Positions 28,382-36,636 of a DNA stretch of 64,000 bases are shown piece by piece. The DNA is from Lachnospiraceae bacterium. Lineage in GTDB: Bacteria > Bacillota > Clostridia > Lachnospirales > Lachnospiraceae. The notes under the pieces are model-generated. The model did no database searches and was not told where the DNA came from. It worked only from the letters and a program-made list of their open reading frames with translations. The stretch lies in contig JAFSBX010000141.1 of assembly GCA_017437065.1 (NCBI GenBank), forward strand, positions 62,001-126,000. The letters are read 5' to 3'. Within the stretch, counting starts at the first letter, position 1. Each line of letters begins with the position of its first letter. The translations under genes were made by a program, and so were the position numbers.

Positions 28382-28687
28382 TTACCAACTAATAATTTTC
28401 TCGGATTTCTTTACTTTTTTTGAAAGAGAGTAGATAAGAGTTTCCATTTGGTCGTTACTTATTGAGGTCCAGTCTCCACCGAGGCAATTTTTGATTTCAT
28501 CAACCGGTTTGTCCAGAAAAGCAATTGCTTCGTCCGGATTATATCCCTGAAGAGGAGATACTCCTTTTTGTTCACAAAGATAAATAGTAATGTTCTTTAA
28601 AAGTTTTTGTTCTCTTTCAAAAAAATTTTCTTCTGCTTTCTTTGCGTCGCGCTCAAAAGCATTTTTAATATCATTCCAATCTGCCAT
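28382..28687 (-). CDS. Small conserved-looking hypothetical protein
   Basis: 101 residues, charged and mostly helical in appearance, no membrane segment or cysteine pair motif (single Cys residues only). I do not recognise its family. A good GGAG site precedes its ATG, and a sound sigma-A promoter lies about 37 bases upstream (28724-28752), so it is very likely a real gene. It sits between sigE and sigG and faces sigE. Confidence 0.7.
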   Translation of the reverse strand: MADWNDIKNAFERDAKKAEENFFEREQKLLKNITIYLCEQKGVSPLQGYNPDEAIAFLDKPVDEIKNCLGGDWTSISNDQMETLIYSLSKKVKKSEKIISW

Positions 28688-28723
28688 CCTTGATGCTCCT
28701 TCCCCTGTAAATCTTCTATGTCT

Positions 28724-28752
28724 ATTATAACTTTAATAGGAAAAAAGTACAA
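28724..28752 (-). promoter_or_regulatory. Minus-strand sigma-A promoter of the 101-residue gene
   Basis: On the minus strand TTGTAC (28747-28752) and TATAAT (28724-28729) are 17 bases apart. A tandem repeat array begins five bases upstream of the -35 box. Confidence 0.65.
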
Positions 28753-28757
28753 GAGAA

Positions 28758-28796
28758 CAGTGAATTTTCACAGTGAATTTTTCACAGTGAAAATTC
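28758..28796. repeat. Three tandem copies of a CAGTGAA/TTCAC element
   Basis: CAGTGAATTTTCA, CAGTGAATTTTTCA and CAGTGAAAATTC follow each other with steps of 13 and 14 bases. Each contains a GTGAA-TTCAC palindrome. The array lies directly behind the -35 of the minus-strand promoter and downstream of sigG, so it could be an activator site or a weak hairpin ending sigG. Confidence 0.75.
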
Positions 28797-28827
28797 CATT
28801 GTATAAAATTTAAAAGAAGACATAAAA

Positions 28828-29607
28828 TCAGGCGGTCAGATAGGAACGCATGGATTTTAGGGCATTTTTTTCAAGGCGGGATACCTGGGCCTGAGAAATG
28901 CCAATCATTTCAGCTACTTCCATCTGTGTTTTTCCTTCAAAAAAACGGAGTGTAATAATTTCATGTTCGCGTTCATTCAGTCTTTTCATGGCTTCACTTA
29001 AGGAAATATGCTCTATCCAGGTTTCTTCTTTGTTCTTTTTATCACTAATCTGATCCATGACATAGAGTGTATCTCCACCATCGGTAAAAATCGGTTCGTA
29101 AAGACTGCATGGGCTTTGAATGGCATCTAAAGCATACACAATATCTTCTTTTGGAATACCGATTTCTTCTGCAATTTCCATTACAGTAGGTTCTTTTAAA
29201 TTACGCTTGGTCATGGCTTCTTTTGCGTAAATCGCTTTGTAGGCAGTATCTTTCAGAGAACGGCTCACTCGAATGGAGCTGTTATCGCGCAGAAATCTGC
29301 GTATTTCACCGATAATCATGGGGACGGCATAGGTACTGAATTTTACATTTAGTGAAGAATCAAAATTATCAATTGCTTTAATCAGGCCGATACAGCCGAT
29401 TTGAAATAAATCATCTACGTTTTCGTTGCTGGAGGAAAAGCGCTTGATAACGCTTAAAACAAGGCGCAGATTTCCTTCAATATATTCCTGTCTGGCATCC
29501 ATATCCCCCTGCTCTATGCGTACAAACAGAGCATCTTTTTGTGCCTGCTTTAACAGTGGGAGTTTTGCAGTATTTACTCCGCAGATTTCAACTTTACCCT
29601 GTGCCAT
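28828..29607 (-). CDS. sigG: Forespore sigma factor SigG
   Basis: 259 residues. The N-terminus KVEICGVNTAKLPLL is characteristic of SigG. Regions 2.1-2.4 (GNLRLVLSVIKRF, DLFQIGCIGLIKAIDNFD, FSTYAVPMIIGEI) and 4.2 (GKTQMEVAEMIGISQAQVSRLEK) are intact. Directs late forespore transcription. ATG with AAGGAGG. It lies opposite to sigE; in many Clostridia it follows sigE on the same strand. Confidence 0.95.
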   Translation of the reverse strand: MAQGKVEICGVNTAKLPLLKQAQKDALFVRIEQGDMDARQEYIEGNLRLVLSVIKRFSSSNENVDDLFQIGCIGLIKAIDNFDSSLNVKFSTYAVPMIIGEIRRFLRDNSSIRVSRSLKDTAYKAIYAKEAMTKRNLKEPTVMEIAEEIGIPKEDIVYALDAIQSPCSLYEPIFTDGGDTLYVMDQISDKKNKEETWIEHISLSEAMKRLNEREHEIITLRFFEGKTQMEVAEMIGISQAQVSRLEKNALKSMRSYLTA

Positions 29608-29738
29608 TTATGTGCCTCCTTAATCTTGTCTGATATATAAAATCATTTACAGAAGACAGGAAAATTATTCATGTGTATCGGACAAAATAAGAGATGCTGC
29701 ATATAATAAGAAAAAGAGTATATATTTTGAGGATAATT

Positions 29739-29972
29739 ATGCTTTTTTCAGAATTTAAAAATAAGGAAGTAATTAACATAAAGGATTGTAGAAGACTAGG
29801 AAAAGTATCGGATTTTGAATTTGACCATTGTACGGGACAGATAAAAAAAATAAAGATACCGGGAAGTTGCGGGTTATGCAATTTGTTTTGTAACGAACCG
29901 GAATTTTGGATTTGTTATAACGAGATATGTCAGATTGGACCGGATATCATTTTAGTTGACATAAGGATATAG
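29739..29972 (+). CDS. YlmC/YmxH-family PRC-barrel sporulation protein
   Basis: 77 residues: one PRC-barrel-like strand set with the typical start MLFSEFKNKEVINIKDC and RLGKVSDFEFD, and two CxxC-like cysteines (CGLCNLFC) in the second half. The family is widespread in endospore formers and often sigma-G or sigma-E dependent; the role is unclear. The frame is open from 29694, but ATG 29739 has a GAGGA site and fits the family start. Divergent from sigG; its end overlaps the -35 area of nrdR. Confidence 0.8.
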   Translation: MLFSEFKNKEVINIKDCRRLGKVSDFEFDHCTGQIKKIKIPGSCGLCNLFCNEPEFWICYNEICQIGPDIILVDIRI

Positions 29973-30001
29973 TTGACTTGAAAAAATGGATATTTTATAA
30001 T
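29973..30001 (+). promoter_or_regulatory. Promoter of nrdR and following genes
   Basis: TTGACT at 29973-29978 and TATAAT at 29996-30001 with a 17-base spacer, 69 bases ahead of nrdR. Confidence 0.7.
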
Positions 30002-30070
30002 GAACATAGGTTTTTTTGGAATTTTATTATAAGGAAAGGTGCCGACAATTGAGGCAGATGGGAAAAAACT

Positions 30071-30523
30071 ATGAAATGTCCATTTTGTGGTCACGAAAAT
30101 ACGAGGGTTATTGATTCAAGACCTGCGGAAGATAATAATTCCATTCGAAGAAGACGAGTGTGTGACGAGTGTGACAAGCGATTTACTACATATGAAAAGA
30201 TAGAAACCATTCCGCTAATTATTATTAAAAAAGACAATAATAGAGAACCCTATGATCGTGCCAAAATTGAGGCAGGAGTTTTACGTGCATGTCATAAACG
30301 TCCGATTAGTGTATCACAGATTAACCAGCTGGTAGATGAGGTTGAGAATGAAATTTTTAATCGGGAAGAAAAGGAAATTTCCAGCCAGGTAATCGGTGAG
30401 CTGGTAATGGATAAATTAAAAGATTTAGAAGCGGTTGCTTATGTCAGATTTGCTTCCGTATACAGAGAGTTTAAAGATATTAATACATTTATGGATGAAT
30501 TAAAAAATGTATTGAAGAAATAG
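30071..30523 (+). CDS. nrdR: Transcriptional repressor NrdR
   Basis: 150 residues. The zinc ribbon has CPFC and CDEC, with the RVIDSR and RRRRVC context; an ATP-cone follows (KIETIPLIIIKKDN through the helical part). NrdR senses dATP/ATP and represses ribonucleotide reductase genes. Own promoter upstream; 24 bases separate it from the phosphatase gene. Confidence 0.95.
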   Translation: MKCPFCGHENTRVIDSRPAEDNNSIRRRRVCDECDKRFTTYEKIETIPLIIIKKDNNREPYDRAKIEAGVLRACHKRPISVSQINQLVDEVENEIFNREEKEISSQVIGELVMDKLKDLEAVAYVRFASVYREFKDINTFMDELKNVLKK

Positions 30524-30546
30524 TAGAGAGTAAAGGGAAAAGAATT

Positions 30547-31047
30547 ATGTTTCAATGTTTTTATCCGAATAGCTATTTGGATTCTACTTATGATATTGAT
30601 TTTGAAAAAGAATATGAAAAGGGAATACGAGGGGTAATCTTTGATGTAGATAATACACTGGTGCCTCACGGTGCCCCGGCAGATGAGAGAAGTCTGCAGT
30701 TGTTTCAGAAATTAAAGCAGCTTGGAATACAGACATTGTTATTATCAAATAATAAGGAGCCGAGAGTAAAATCCTTTGCGGGGGAAGTGGGGAGTACTTA
30801 TATTTATAAAGCAGGAAAGCCTTCTCCCGTCAATTACAGAAAGGCAATGGAGATGCTGAAAACAGACGAAAGCTCCACATTATTTGTAGGAGATCAGCTG
30901 TTTACGGATGTCTGGGGTGCGAATAAGGCAGGAATCAAATCTTATCTTGTAAAACCGATACATCCGAAGGAAGAAATACAAATTGTACTGAAACGATATT
31001 TGGAAAAAATTGTATTGTTTTTTTATGAAAGGCAGAAGGAAAAATAA
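30547..31047 (+). CDS. YqeG-family HAD phosphatase (IIIA type)
   Basis: 166 residues. HAD motif I is FDVDNTLVPHG, motif II LLLSNN and motif III GKPSP with a later GDQLFTDVWGANKAG. Similar to YqeG, commonly placed next to aroE and ribosome assembly genes in Firmicutes. Natural substrate is not established; phosphatidylglycerophosphate phosphatase activity is known only for related proteins. Confidence 0.88.
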   Translation: MFQCFYPNSYLDSTYDIDFEKEYEKGIRGVIFDVDNTLVPHGAPADERSLQLFQKLKQLGIQTLLLSNNKEPRVKSFAGEVGSTYIYKAGKPSPVNYRKAMEMLKTDESSTLFVGDQLFTDVWGANKAGIKSYLVKPIHPKEEIQIVLKRYLEKIVLFFYERQKEK

Positions 31048-31058
31048 GGGGACAGAAT

Positions 31059-31934
31059 ATGAGCAATGGCAATTATACAAACGGAAAAACAAGAACCTGT
31101 GGTGTAATAGGTAATCCGGTAGAACATACCATGTCACCGGCGATACATAACGGTTTGGCAACAATGTTTGAACACAATTTAGTATATGTACCGTTTCATG
31201 TGGAAGCGGATTTGGACAAAGCAGTAGAAGGTGCATATGCTTTGAATATTCTTGGAATGAATGTAACCGTCCCCTATAAAAGCGATGTGATGGCTTCTTT
31301 GAAGGAAGTGGACAAGCTGGCGGCACAGATAGGAGCAGTCAATACACTGGTACGCATGGAAGGCGGTTATAAAGGATATAATACGGACATGCCGGGACTT
31401 TATCGTGCCATGAAAGAGGATGGTGTGGAACTGGAAAATGCGGATGTGCTGATTTTGGGAGCCGGAGGAGTGGCAAGAGCAGTTGCAGTTCTGGCAGCAG
31501 ATAAGAAGGCAGAGAAAATCAGAGTGTTAAACAGGACGATAGAAAAAGCCGAAGCGATTGTAGAAGAGGTTAAGGAACATTATCCTAAGGCAGATATCCA
31601 AGCAATGGCAATCTCTGATTATGAAAAACTGGAAGGCGAAAGCTGGGTGGCAATACAGGCAACCAGTGTGGGGATGTACCCGAAGACAGAAGATGTTGTG
31701 ATTTCAGAAGAAGGATTTTATAAAAAAGTAAGGGTTGGTTATGATTTGATTTTTAATCCTTATGAAACAAAGTTTATGAAGCTTTTGAAGGCAGCAGGAA
31801 AAGAAGCTTATAATGGTCTGAAGATGCTGTTGTATCAAGGGATTATTGCCTATGAATTATGGAACGAATGTGAAGTGACAAAAGAACAGGCGGCTGTGAT
31901 ATACGAAGAAATGAAAAAGCAGATGTCAGCTTGA
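31059..31934 (+). CDS. aroE: Shikimate dehydrogenase
   Basis: 291 residues. The substrate part has NPVEHTMSPAIHN and NVTVPYKSDV with the catalytic Lys-Asp pair; the NADP-binding part has GAGGVARAVAV and NRT. Reduces 3-dehydroshikimate to shikimate. Followed by the fused aroK-aroQ gene, making a chorismate mini-operon. Confidence 0.95.
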   Translation: MSNGNYTNGKTRTCGVIGNPVEHTMSPAIHNGLATMFEHNLVYVPFHVEADLDKAVEGAYALNILGMNVTVPYKSDVMASLKEVDKLAAQIGAVNTLVRMEGGYKGYNTDMPGLYRAMKEDGVELENADVLILGAGGVARAVAVLAADKKAEKIRVLNRTIEKAEAIVEEVKEHYPKADIQAMAISDYEKLEGESWVAIQATSVGMYPKTEDVVISEEGFYKKVRVGYDLIFNPYETKFMKLLKAAGKEAYNGLKMLLYQGIIAYELWNECEVTKEQAAVIYEEMKKQMSA

Positions 31935-32009
31935 TAAATCAGGGATTTGGCAAGCGGGAATTTGAGCAATGCACAAAGTGCAGAGTTTAGAAAAGGTACG
32001 GTAATATAT

Positions 32010-33014
32010 ATGGAAAATGTAATTTTAACAGGATTTATGGGAAGCGGAAAAAGCAGTCTTGGGATTAAGCTTTCTTATCGCTTGAAGATGCCGTTAGTGG
32101 ATACCGATAAAAAGATAGAAAAAGAACAGGGATGTACAATATCGAGCCTGTTTGAAGAAAAGGGCGAAGAGTATTTCAGACAGTTAGAAACGGAATGTAT
32201 TGAAAAACTTATAAATCAGAAGGGTGCTTATATAATATCTGTAGGAGGCGGTCTTCCGGTAAAAAAAGAAAACAGAGAGATTCTGAAAAAACTGGGAATG
32301 GTAGTCTACTTAAGAATTCGCCCGGAGACAGTTTATGCGAGGCTGAAAGATGATACTACAAGACCTCTTTTACAGGGCGAAAATCCTCAGGAAAAAATTA
32401 GAAGTCTGATGAGTGAAAGAGCAGAATTTTATGAAAGTGGTGCAGATGTTATTATTGATGTAGATAATCTGGATACCGAGCAGATTATGCAGAAAATTGC
32501 CAGACAATACTGGAAAAGGCAAAATAGAGATTTAAGAAAGCGTAAAGAAAGACCGGATGAAAGCAGAAGAGAGCAGAAAAAGCTTCTGGTAATTAACGGA
32601 CCAAATATCAATTTTCTGGGAATACGGGAAAAAAGTGTGTATGGGAAAGAAGATTACAATTTCCTTTTAAATATGATAGCAAAAAAGGGAGAAGAAATCG
32701 GGTGTCGTATTGAAGTGTTCCAGAGTAATCATGAAGGTGCCATTATAGACAGAATTCAGGAGTCCTATTTTGATGGAACAGAAGGAATCGTGATAAATCC
32801 GGGTGCATATACACATTACAGTTACGCAATCAGGGATGCACTGGCGAGTATTATAGTACCGAAGGTGGAAATTCATATTTCTGATATTACGCAGAGAGAA
32901 GAATTTAGAAAAGTTTCCGTTACGAAAGAAGTCTGTGACCATCAGATTTACGGTCAGGGATTGAAGGGATATCTGATGGCAATTGACTGGATTTTGGAGA
33001 CGAAAAAACAGTAA
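32010..33014 (+). CDS. Fused shikimate kinase and type II 3-dehydroquinate dehydratase
   Basis: About 334 residues with two complete enzymes. AroK part (about 1-165): GFMGSGKSS Walker A, DTD and SVGGGLP. A charged linker (about 168-190) joins the AroQ part (about 191-334): INGPNINFLGIREKSVYG with the catalytic Arg and Tyr, FQSNHEG, NPGAYTHYS, then HISD (usually HISN) and EEFRKVS. The two steps are not consecutive in the pathway: AroQ acts before AroE and AroK after it. The frame runs to 31947, but ATG 32010 fits the AroK start. Confidence 0.92.
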   Translation: MENVILTGFMGSGKSSLGIKLSYRLKMPLVDTDKKIEKEQGCTISSLFEEKGEEYFRQLETECIEKLINQKGAYIISVGGGLPVKKENREILKKLGMVVYLRIRPETVYARLKDDTTRPLLQGENPQEKIRSLMSERAEFYESGADVIIDVDNLDTEQIMQKIARQYWKRQNRDLRKRKERPDESRREQKKLLVINGPNINFLGIREKSVYGKEDYNFLLNMIAKKGEEIGCRIEVFQSNHEGAIIDRIQESYFDGTEGIVINPGAYTHYSYAIRDALASIIVPKVEIHISDITQREEFRKVSVTKEVCDHQIYGQGLKGYLMAIDWILETKKQ

Positions 33015-33071
33015 TCAGAGACGTTTTTTTATTTTTTGAGCATTTTTAGGACAGGTTTTTTTAAGAAACAG

Positions 33072-33100
33072 TTGAAAAATAGAAATTTTTAGTATACACT
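33072..33100 (+). promoter_or_regulatory. Putative promoter of efp
   Basis: TTGAAA at 33072-33077 and TACACT at 33095-33100, 17 bases apart, 42 bases ahead of the efp start. Confidence 0.45.
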
Positions 33101-33142
33101 ATTATAGAATTATAACGTGATAAATTTTAGGAGGATTATTTT

Positions 33143-33700
33143 ATGATTTCTGCAGGCGATTTCAGAAATGGTATTACTATCGAATATGATAACAACATCT
33201 ACCAGATTATTGAATTCCAACATGTTAAACCGGGAAAAGGAGCTGCATTCGTTAGAACAAAGCTTAAAAACATCATTAGTGGCGGTGTTGTAGAAAAAAC
33301 TTTCAGACCGACAGAAAAATGCCCACAGGCGCGTATTGATAGAAAAGATATGCAGTATTTATACTCTGATGGCGATTTATTCCACTTTATGGATGTAGAA
33401 AGCTATGAGCAGATTGCATTAAATGAAGATGCAATCGGTGATGCTCTTAAATTCGTTAAAGAAAACGAAATGTGTAAAGTATGTTCCCATAATGGAAACG
33501 TATTTGCAGTAGAACCGCCATTATTCGTAGAACTTGAGATTACAGAAACAGAACCTGGTTTCAAAGGCGATACAGCTACAGGTGCTACAAAACCGGCTAC
33601 AGTAGAAACAGGTGCAGTAGTTTATGTTCCTCTTTTTGTAGAGCAGGGTGATGTAATCAAAATTGATACAAGAACAGGTGAATACCTTTCCAGAGTATAA
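33143..33700 (+). CDS. efp: Translation elongation factor P
   Basis: 185 residues, standard length. The KOW-like domain 1 contains [19 protein letters not shown] with the lysine at the tip (KPGKGA), followed by two OB domains and the C-terminal signature [18 protein letters not shown] relieves ribosome stalling at proline stretches. It has its own promoter and terminator. Confidence 0.96.
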   Translation: MISAGDFRNGITIEYDNNIYQIIEFQHVKPGKGAAFVRTKLKNIISGGVVEKTFRPTEKCPQARIDRKDMQYLYSDGDLFHFMDVESYEQIALNEDAIGDALKFVKENEMCKVCSHNGNVFAVEPPLFVELEITETEPGFKGDTATGATKPATVETGAVVYVPLFVEQGDVIKIDTRTGEYLSRV

Positions 33701-33734
33701 GATTACGAAACTGTATATTTATATGAATGCTTGT

Positions 33735-33765
33735 AAGACAATGGATATATTTCCATTGTCTTTTT
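33735..33765 (+). terminator. Terminator after efp
   Basis: AAGACAATGGA and TCCATTGTCTT form an 11-base stem with five T. Confidence 0.9.
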
Positions 33766-33783
33766 GTTATGGCGACGAGGAAA

Positions 33784-33893
33784 GTGGACATCGTGCTTGC
33801 ACGAATGGACATTTGACGAGCGCTAATCAGAGCGGGATTTGCAAAGCATATCTCGTCTCTGTGTCCGAGGACAGAAAATTATTTTTTTCTGAT
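33784..33893 (+). ncRNA. Candidate structured leader RNA ahead of the DUF5688 gene
   Basis: A 110-base untranslated segment with nested pairings: hairpin CGTG/CACG (33792-33803, loop CTTG); GGACA (33807-33811) with TGTCC (33862-33866); GACGAG (33815-33820) with CTCGTC (33852-33857); and CGCT/AGCG (33821-33834) inside. TGTC (33862-33865) can instead pair with GACA (33870-33873), and CAGAAAA with a later TTTTTTCTG next to the ribosome binding site. This suggests two exclusive folds, as in riboswitches or attenuators. I recognise no known class. Confidence 0.5.
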
Positions 33894-33905
33894 GGAGGTA
33901 TACAT

Positions 33906-34871
33906 ATGAATTTATTACAGTTTGCAGAAGCAGTGAAAATGGGACTTGGGAAAAATTTTGACGACGGAACGCAGATTACCATTAATTCCGTTCGTAAAAA
34001 TAACGGGGTATTGCTTACCGGGGTGGTTATTATGGAGAAGAACAGTAACATAGCACCGACGATATATTTAGAAAGTTTTTATGAGGAATTTAAACGGGGA
34101 AAGGAATTAAAGGAGGTTGTTTCGGAACTTGTACAGGTTTATAGGAAAAACAGAATTAAGCATTGTGACGAATTAGATTTTTTTCATGATTATCAGACAG
34201 TAGAGAGAAAGATATTTTATAAACTTATTAATGCGGACAAAAATAAAGAATTATTAAAAGAAGTTCCGTATGTGTCTTATCTGGATTTGGCAATTGTGTT
34301 TTACTGTGATTGCAGTAGTGAATTGTTTGGCAGCGCGGCCATTTTAATAAAAAACAACCATATAAAAATGTGGGGAGTCAGTGTAGATAAAGTATATCAG
34401 GCGGCAATGGACAACACTCCGAAAAATAAACCATATGAGATAAAAACAATGGAAGAAGTTATGAAGGAGTTGTTTGCGGCAGATATTAGAAAAGAGTTGG
34501 AGAAGAGTCATATTTCTTTTTCGGAGAAGTGGGTTGAAGAAATGGCTGCACAGATGCTTGCATCAGAGTTACCGGCGGAAGGCAGAACACCAATGTATAT
34601 TTTAACGAATACGGAAAGATTACATGGTGCAGCATGTATGTTGTATCAACGGTTGATAGAAGATTTTGCAAAAAAACTAAATGATAACCTATATATACTT
34701 CCCAGTTCTGTGCATGAAATTATTATGATACCGGCTTCTTTTGCAGGGAAAGCATCACAATTGAAGGAAATGGTGGAAGAGATTAATGCGACACAGGTAG
34801 AAGCAGAAGAAGTTTTGTCGGATTCCGTCTATTTTTTTAATCGACTGACGAAAAAGCTGGAAATGGTGTAA
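33906..34871 (+). CDS. DUF5688 family protein
   Basis: 321 residues, soluble-looking, with the DUF5688 pattern: NLLQFAEAVKMGL at the start, YLESFYEEFKRG, and C-terminal LYILPSSVHEIIMIP. This family is common in Lachnospiraceae and of unknown function. The frame extends upstream to 33663, but that would read through the efp terminator; ATG 33906 has GGAGG 8 bases ahead. Preceded by a candidate structured leader. Confidence 0.8.
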   Translation: MNLLQFAEAVKMGLGKNFDDGTQITINSVRKNNGVLLTGVVIMEKNSNIAPTIYLESFYEEFKRGKELKEVVSELVQVYRKNRIKHCDELDFFHDYQTVERKIFYKLINADKNKELLKEVPYVSYLDLAIVFYCDCSSELFGSAAILIKNNHIKMWGVSVDKVYQAAMDNTPKNKPYEIKTMEEVMKELFAADIRKELEKSHISFSEKWVEEMAAQMLASELPAEGRTPMYILTNTERLHGAACMLYQRLIEDFAKKLNDNLYILPSSVHEIIMIPASFAGKASQLKEMVEEINATQVEAEEVLSDSVYFFNRLTKKLEMV

Positions 34872-34919
34872 TAGCAGGAAATGGAAGTTTTCATGGAAGA
34901 ATTTGTGACAAGCATATAC

Positions 34920-35030
34920 TAGACAAAGAAGGATATTTGTGATATTATAGGCAAAGTGATGTAACAAATTTGTAATATATCGTATCGGAAAGAGCTGTAA
35001 ATAAATTATTGAAATTGAGCTTTTTCCGAT
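34920..35030 (+). promoter_or_regulatory. Promoter and hairpin upstream of tRNA-Arg
   Basis: TAGACA (34920-34925) and TATTAT (34943-34948) have a 17-base spacer. Thirty-six bases later ATCGGAAAGAGCT (34984-34996) and AGCTTTTTCCGAT (35018-35030) form a 13-base stem with one mismatch. The hairpin may be a processing or termination signal in the tRNA leader, or the end of a short RNA of about 75 bases. Confidence 0.45.
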
Positions 35031-35072
35031 ATGGTTAAACTGAAAAACAGCTGAGTTTATCACATTTATTAT

Positions 35073-35144
35073 GCACCCGTAGTCTAATGGATAGAACGGA
35101 GGCCTCCGACGCCTTTAATGCAGGTTCGATTCCTGCCGGGTGCA
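35073..35144 (+). tRNA. tRNA-Arg (anticodon CCG)
   Basis: GCACCCG and CGGGTGC form the acceptor stem, the anticodon arm has loop CTCCGAC with CCG, and the T arm is GCAGG-TTCGATT-CCTGC. The discriminator is A, and no CCA is encoded (ATC follows). It reads CGG codons. Confidence 0.95.
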
Positions 35145-35192
35145 TCTTTACGTTTGGGGAGTAATGCAAGCAAAGAAAGGCAAGGTCATTTT

Positions 35193-36473
35193 ATGATAAA
35201 TAAAGATCAGTTGAAAGAAAAATTCCATTCATGTAAAGAATGGGTTTTGAATCATAGTAAAATCGTATTGCCGGCAGTTGTTGGGGTTTGCGTGGCAATT
35301 ACAGTAGTTGTAGCATTAAGTGCAAATAAAAAAGAAATGGAAAAGCAGGTTGTTGCAGCAGTTGAAACAGAAGAAAGTTCTACTGAGGTGGCAATACCGG
35401 AAGAACCGTTTGAAGTGAATGCGTATCCTGAGATTAACAATATAATGCAGTCATATTATACAGCTTTGGCAAACGGTGATGTAGCAACAATAGAAACATT
35501 GAACAGTTATGTAAGTGAAAAAGAGAAGATTCATATTGCGGAAATAAGTAAGTATATTGAATCCTATCCGCAGATAGATGTTTATACAAAGAAGGGACCG
35601 GTTGAAAATTCATTTTTAGTATATGCTTATTCTCATGTGAAGTTTTCTGACTATGAGAATACTGTACCGGGTATGCAGACCTTTTATGTTTGCCGGAAGG
35701 GTGACGGCAGTTATTATATTAATGAAGGCGAAGAGGATGAGGCTGTTTTAGATTATATCCGTAATATCACATTACAGGATGATGTTATTGATCTGAACAA
35801 TAAAGTTGCTGTAGAGTATAATGATTTGTGTGCAAGTGATGAAGCACTCAGTGCTTTTTTGGTAGAATTGGACAGTCAGATTAAAATTTCTGTAGGCGAG
35901 ATTTTGGCAGCATCTGAAGCAGAAAGCGAGCAGGCAGCAGGGGAGACTGCAGAGGAAGGCACGGAAGCAGCCGGAGAAGAAACAGCTGAGAACGTAATTC
36001 AGACAGCACGTACAACAGATGTGGTAAATATCCGTAGTTCGGACAGTCAGACTGCCGACAAGCTGGGTAAGGCACAGAAAGGCGATACATTTACTGTGTT
36101 AGAAACTAAGGTAAATGGATGGAGTCGTATAGAATATGAAGGGCAGGAGGCATATATCCGTTCTGATTATTTAGAAATAATTAGTACAGAAACAGTTTCC
36201 AATGAAGGTGACGAAGAAGAAAATGAAGCTTCAGAGAATGAGGCAGAAGAAAATGTTCAGGAAGAGGCGGATGATTCTTCAAATGGAGAAAAAGAATACG
36301 TTACTGTGAAAGAAACGGTAAATGTTCGTGCCGGTCAGAGTCAGGAAAGTGACAAAGTCGGAGTTGCTTATCAGGGCGACAGATTAGAGCTTATTATGGA
36401 ACTGGCAGACGGCTGGTGCAAAATTAAGTATAATGGCGAAACAGCTTATGTAAAATCTGAGTTTGTGGAGTAG
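35193..36473 (+). CDS. Membrane-anchored protein with two bacterial SH3 domains
   Basis: 426 residues. A basic cytosolic N-terminus, one membrane helix at about 22-42, a middle domain (about 75-230) that I do not recognise, an Ala/Glu-rich linker, then two SH3b domains (about 270-330, with VVNIRSSDSQTADKLG, and about 370-426, with TVNVRAGQSQESDKVG). SH3b domains usually bind cell wall peptides. The open frame reaches back into tRNA-Arg; that part is excluded, as ATG 35193 is preceded by AAGGCAAGG. Confidence 0.8.
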   Translation: MINKDQLKEKFHSCKEWVLNHSKIVLPAVVGVCVAITVVVALSANKKEMEKQVVAAVETEESSTEVAIPEEPFEVNAYPEINNIMQSYYTALANGDVATIETLNSYVSEKEKIHIAEISKYIESYPQIDVYTKKGPVENSFLVYAYSHVKFSDYENTVPGMQTFYVCRKGDGSYYINEGEEDEAVLDYIRNITLQDDVIDLNNKVAVEYNDLCASDEALSAFLVELDSQIKISVGEILAASEAESEQAAGETAEEGTEAAGEETAENVIQTARTTDVVNIRSSDSQTADKLGKAQKGDTFTVLETKVNGWSRIEYEGQEAYIRSDYLEIISTETVSNEGDEEENEASENEAEENVQEEADDSSNGEKEYVTVKETVNVRAGQSQESDKVGVAYQGDRLELIMELADGWCKIKYNGETAYVKSEFVE

Positions 36474-36499
36474 AGGTAGAATTTTATAATGTGAAACAG

Positions 36500-36557
36500 A
36501 AAAGTTCTGTTATTTTAAGAGATGAAGTTTGGTATCTTAAAATGCAGAACTTTTTTT
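36500..36557 (+). terminator. Terminator after the SH3 protein gene
   Basis: AAAGTTCTG pairs with CAGAACTTT and the inner TTATTTTAAGA with TCTTAAAAT, followed by seven T. Confidence 0.85.
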
Positions 36558-36565
36558 GATTTGTA

Positions 36566-36617
36566 TTGACAACATATGAAAAAACGATATAATGAATATA
36601 TGAACAAGTATTCATAT
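36566..36617 (+). promoter_or_regulatory. Metal-responsive promoter and ArsR/SmtB operator
   Basis: TTGACA (36566-36571) and TATAAT (36588-36593) are 16 bases apart. The palindrome ATATGAACAAGTATTCATAT lies at 36598-36617 over the transcription start, and closely resembles SmtB/CzrA/CadC operators. The ArsR-family repressor encoded just downstream is its likely binder. Confidence 0.85.
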
Positions 36618-36636
36618 AATGAAAGGAAGTGAAAAG

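Noticed and set aside
29608-29700. Sigma-F/G promoter upstream of sigG
   Set aside because: GnATA-like and -10-like pieces exist but no pair has the right spacing.
35118-35192. Upstream extension of the SH3 protein into tRNA-Arg
   Set aside because: The codons come from the tRNA 3' half; the ATG at 35193 has a proper site and membrane-protein start.
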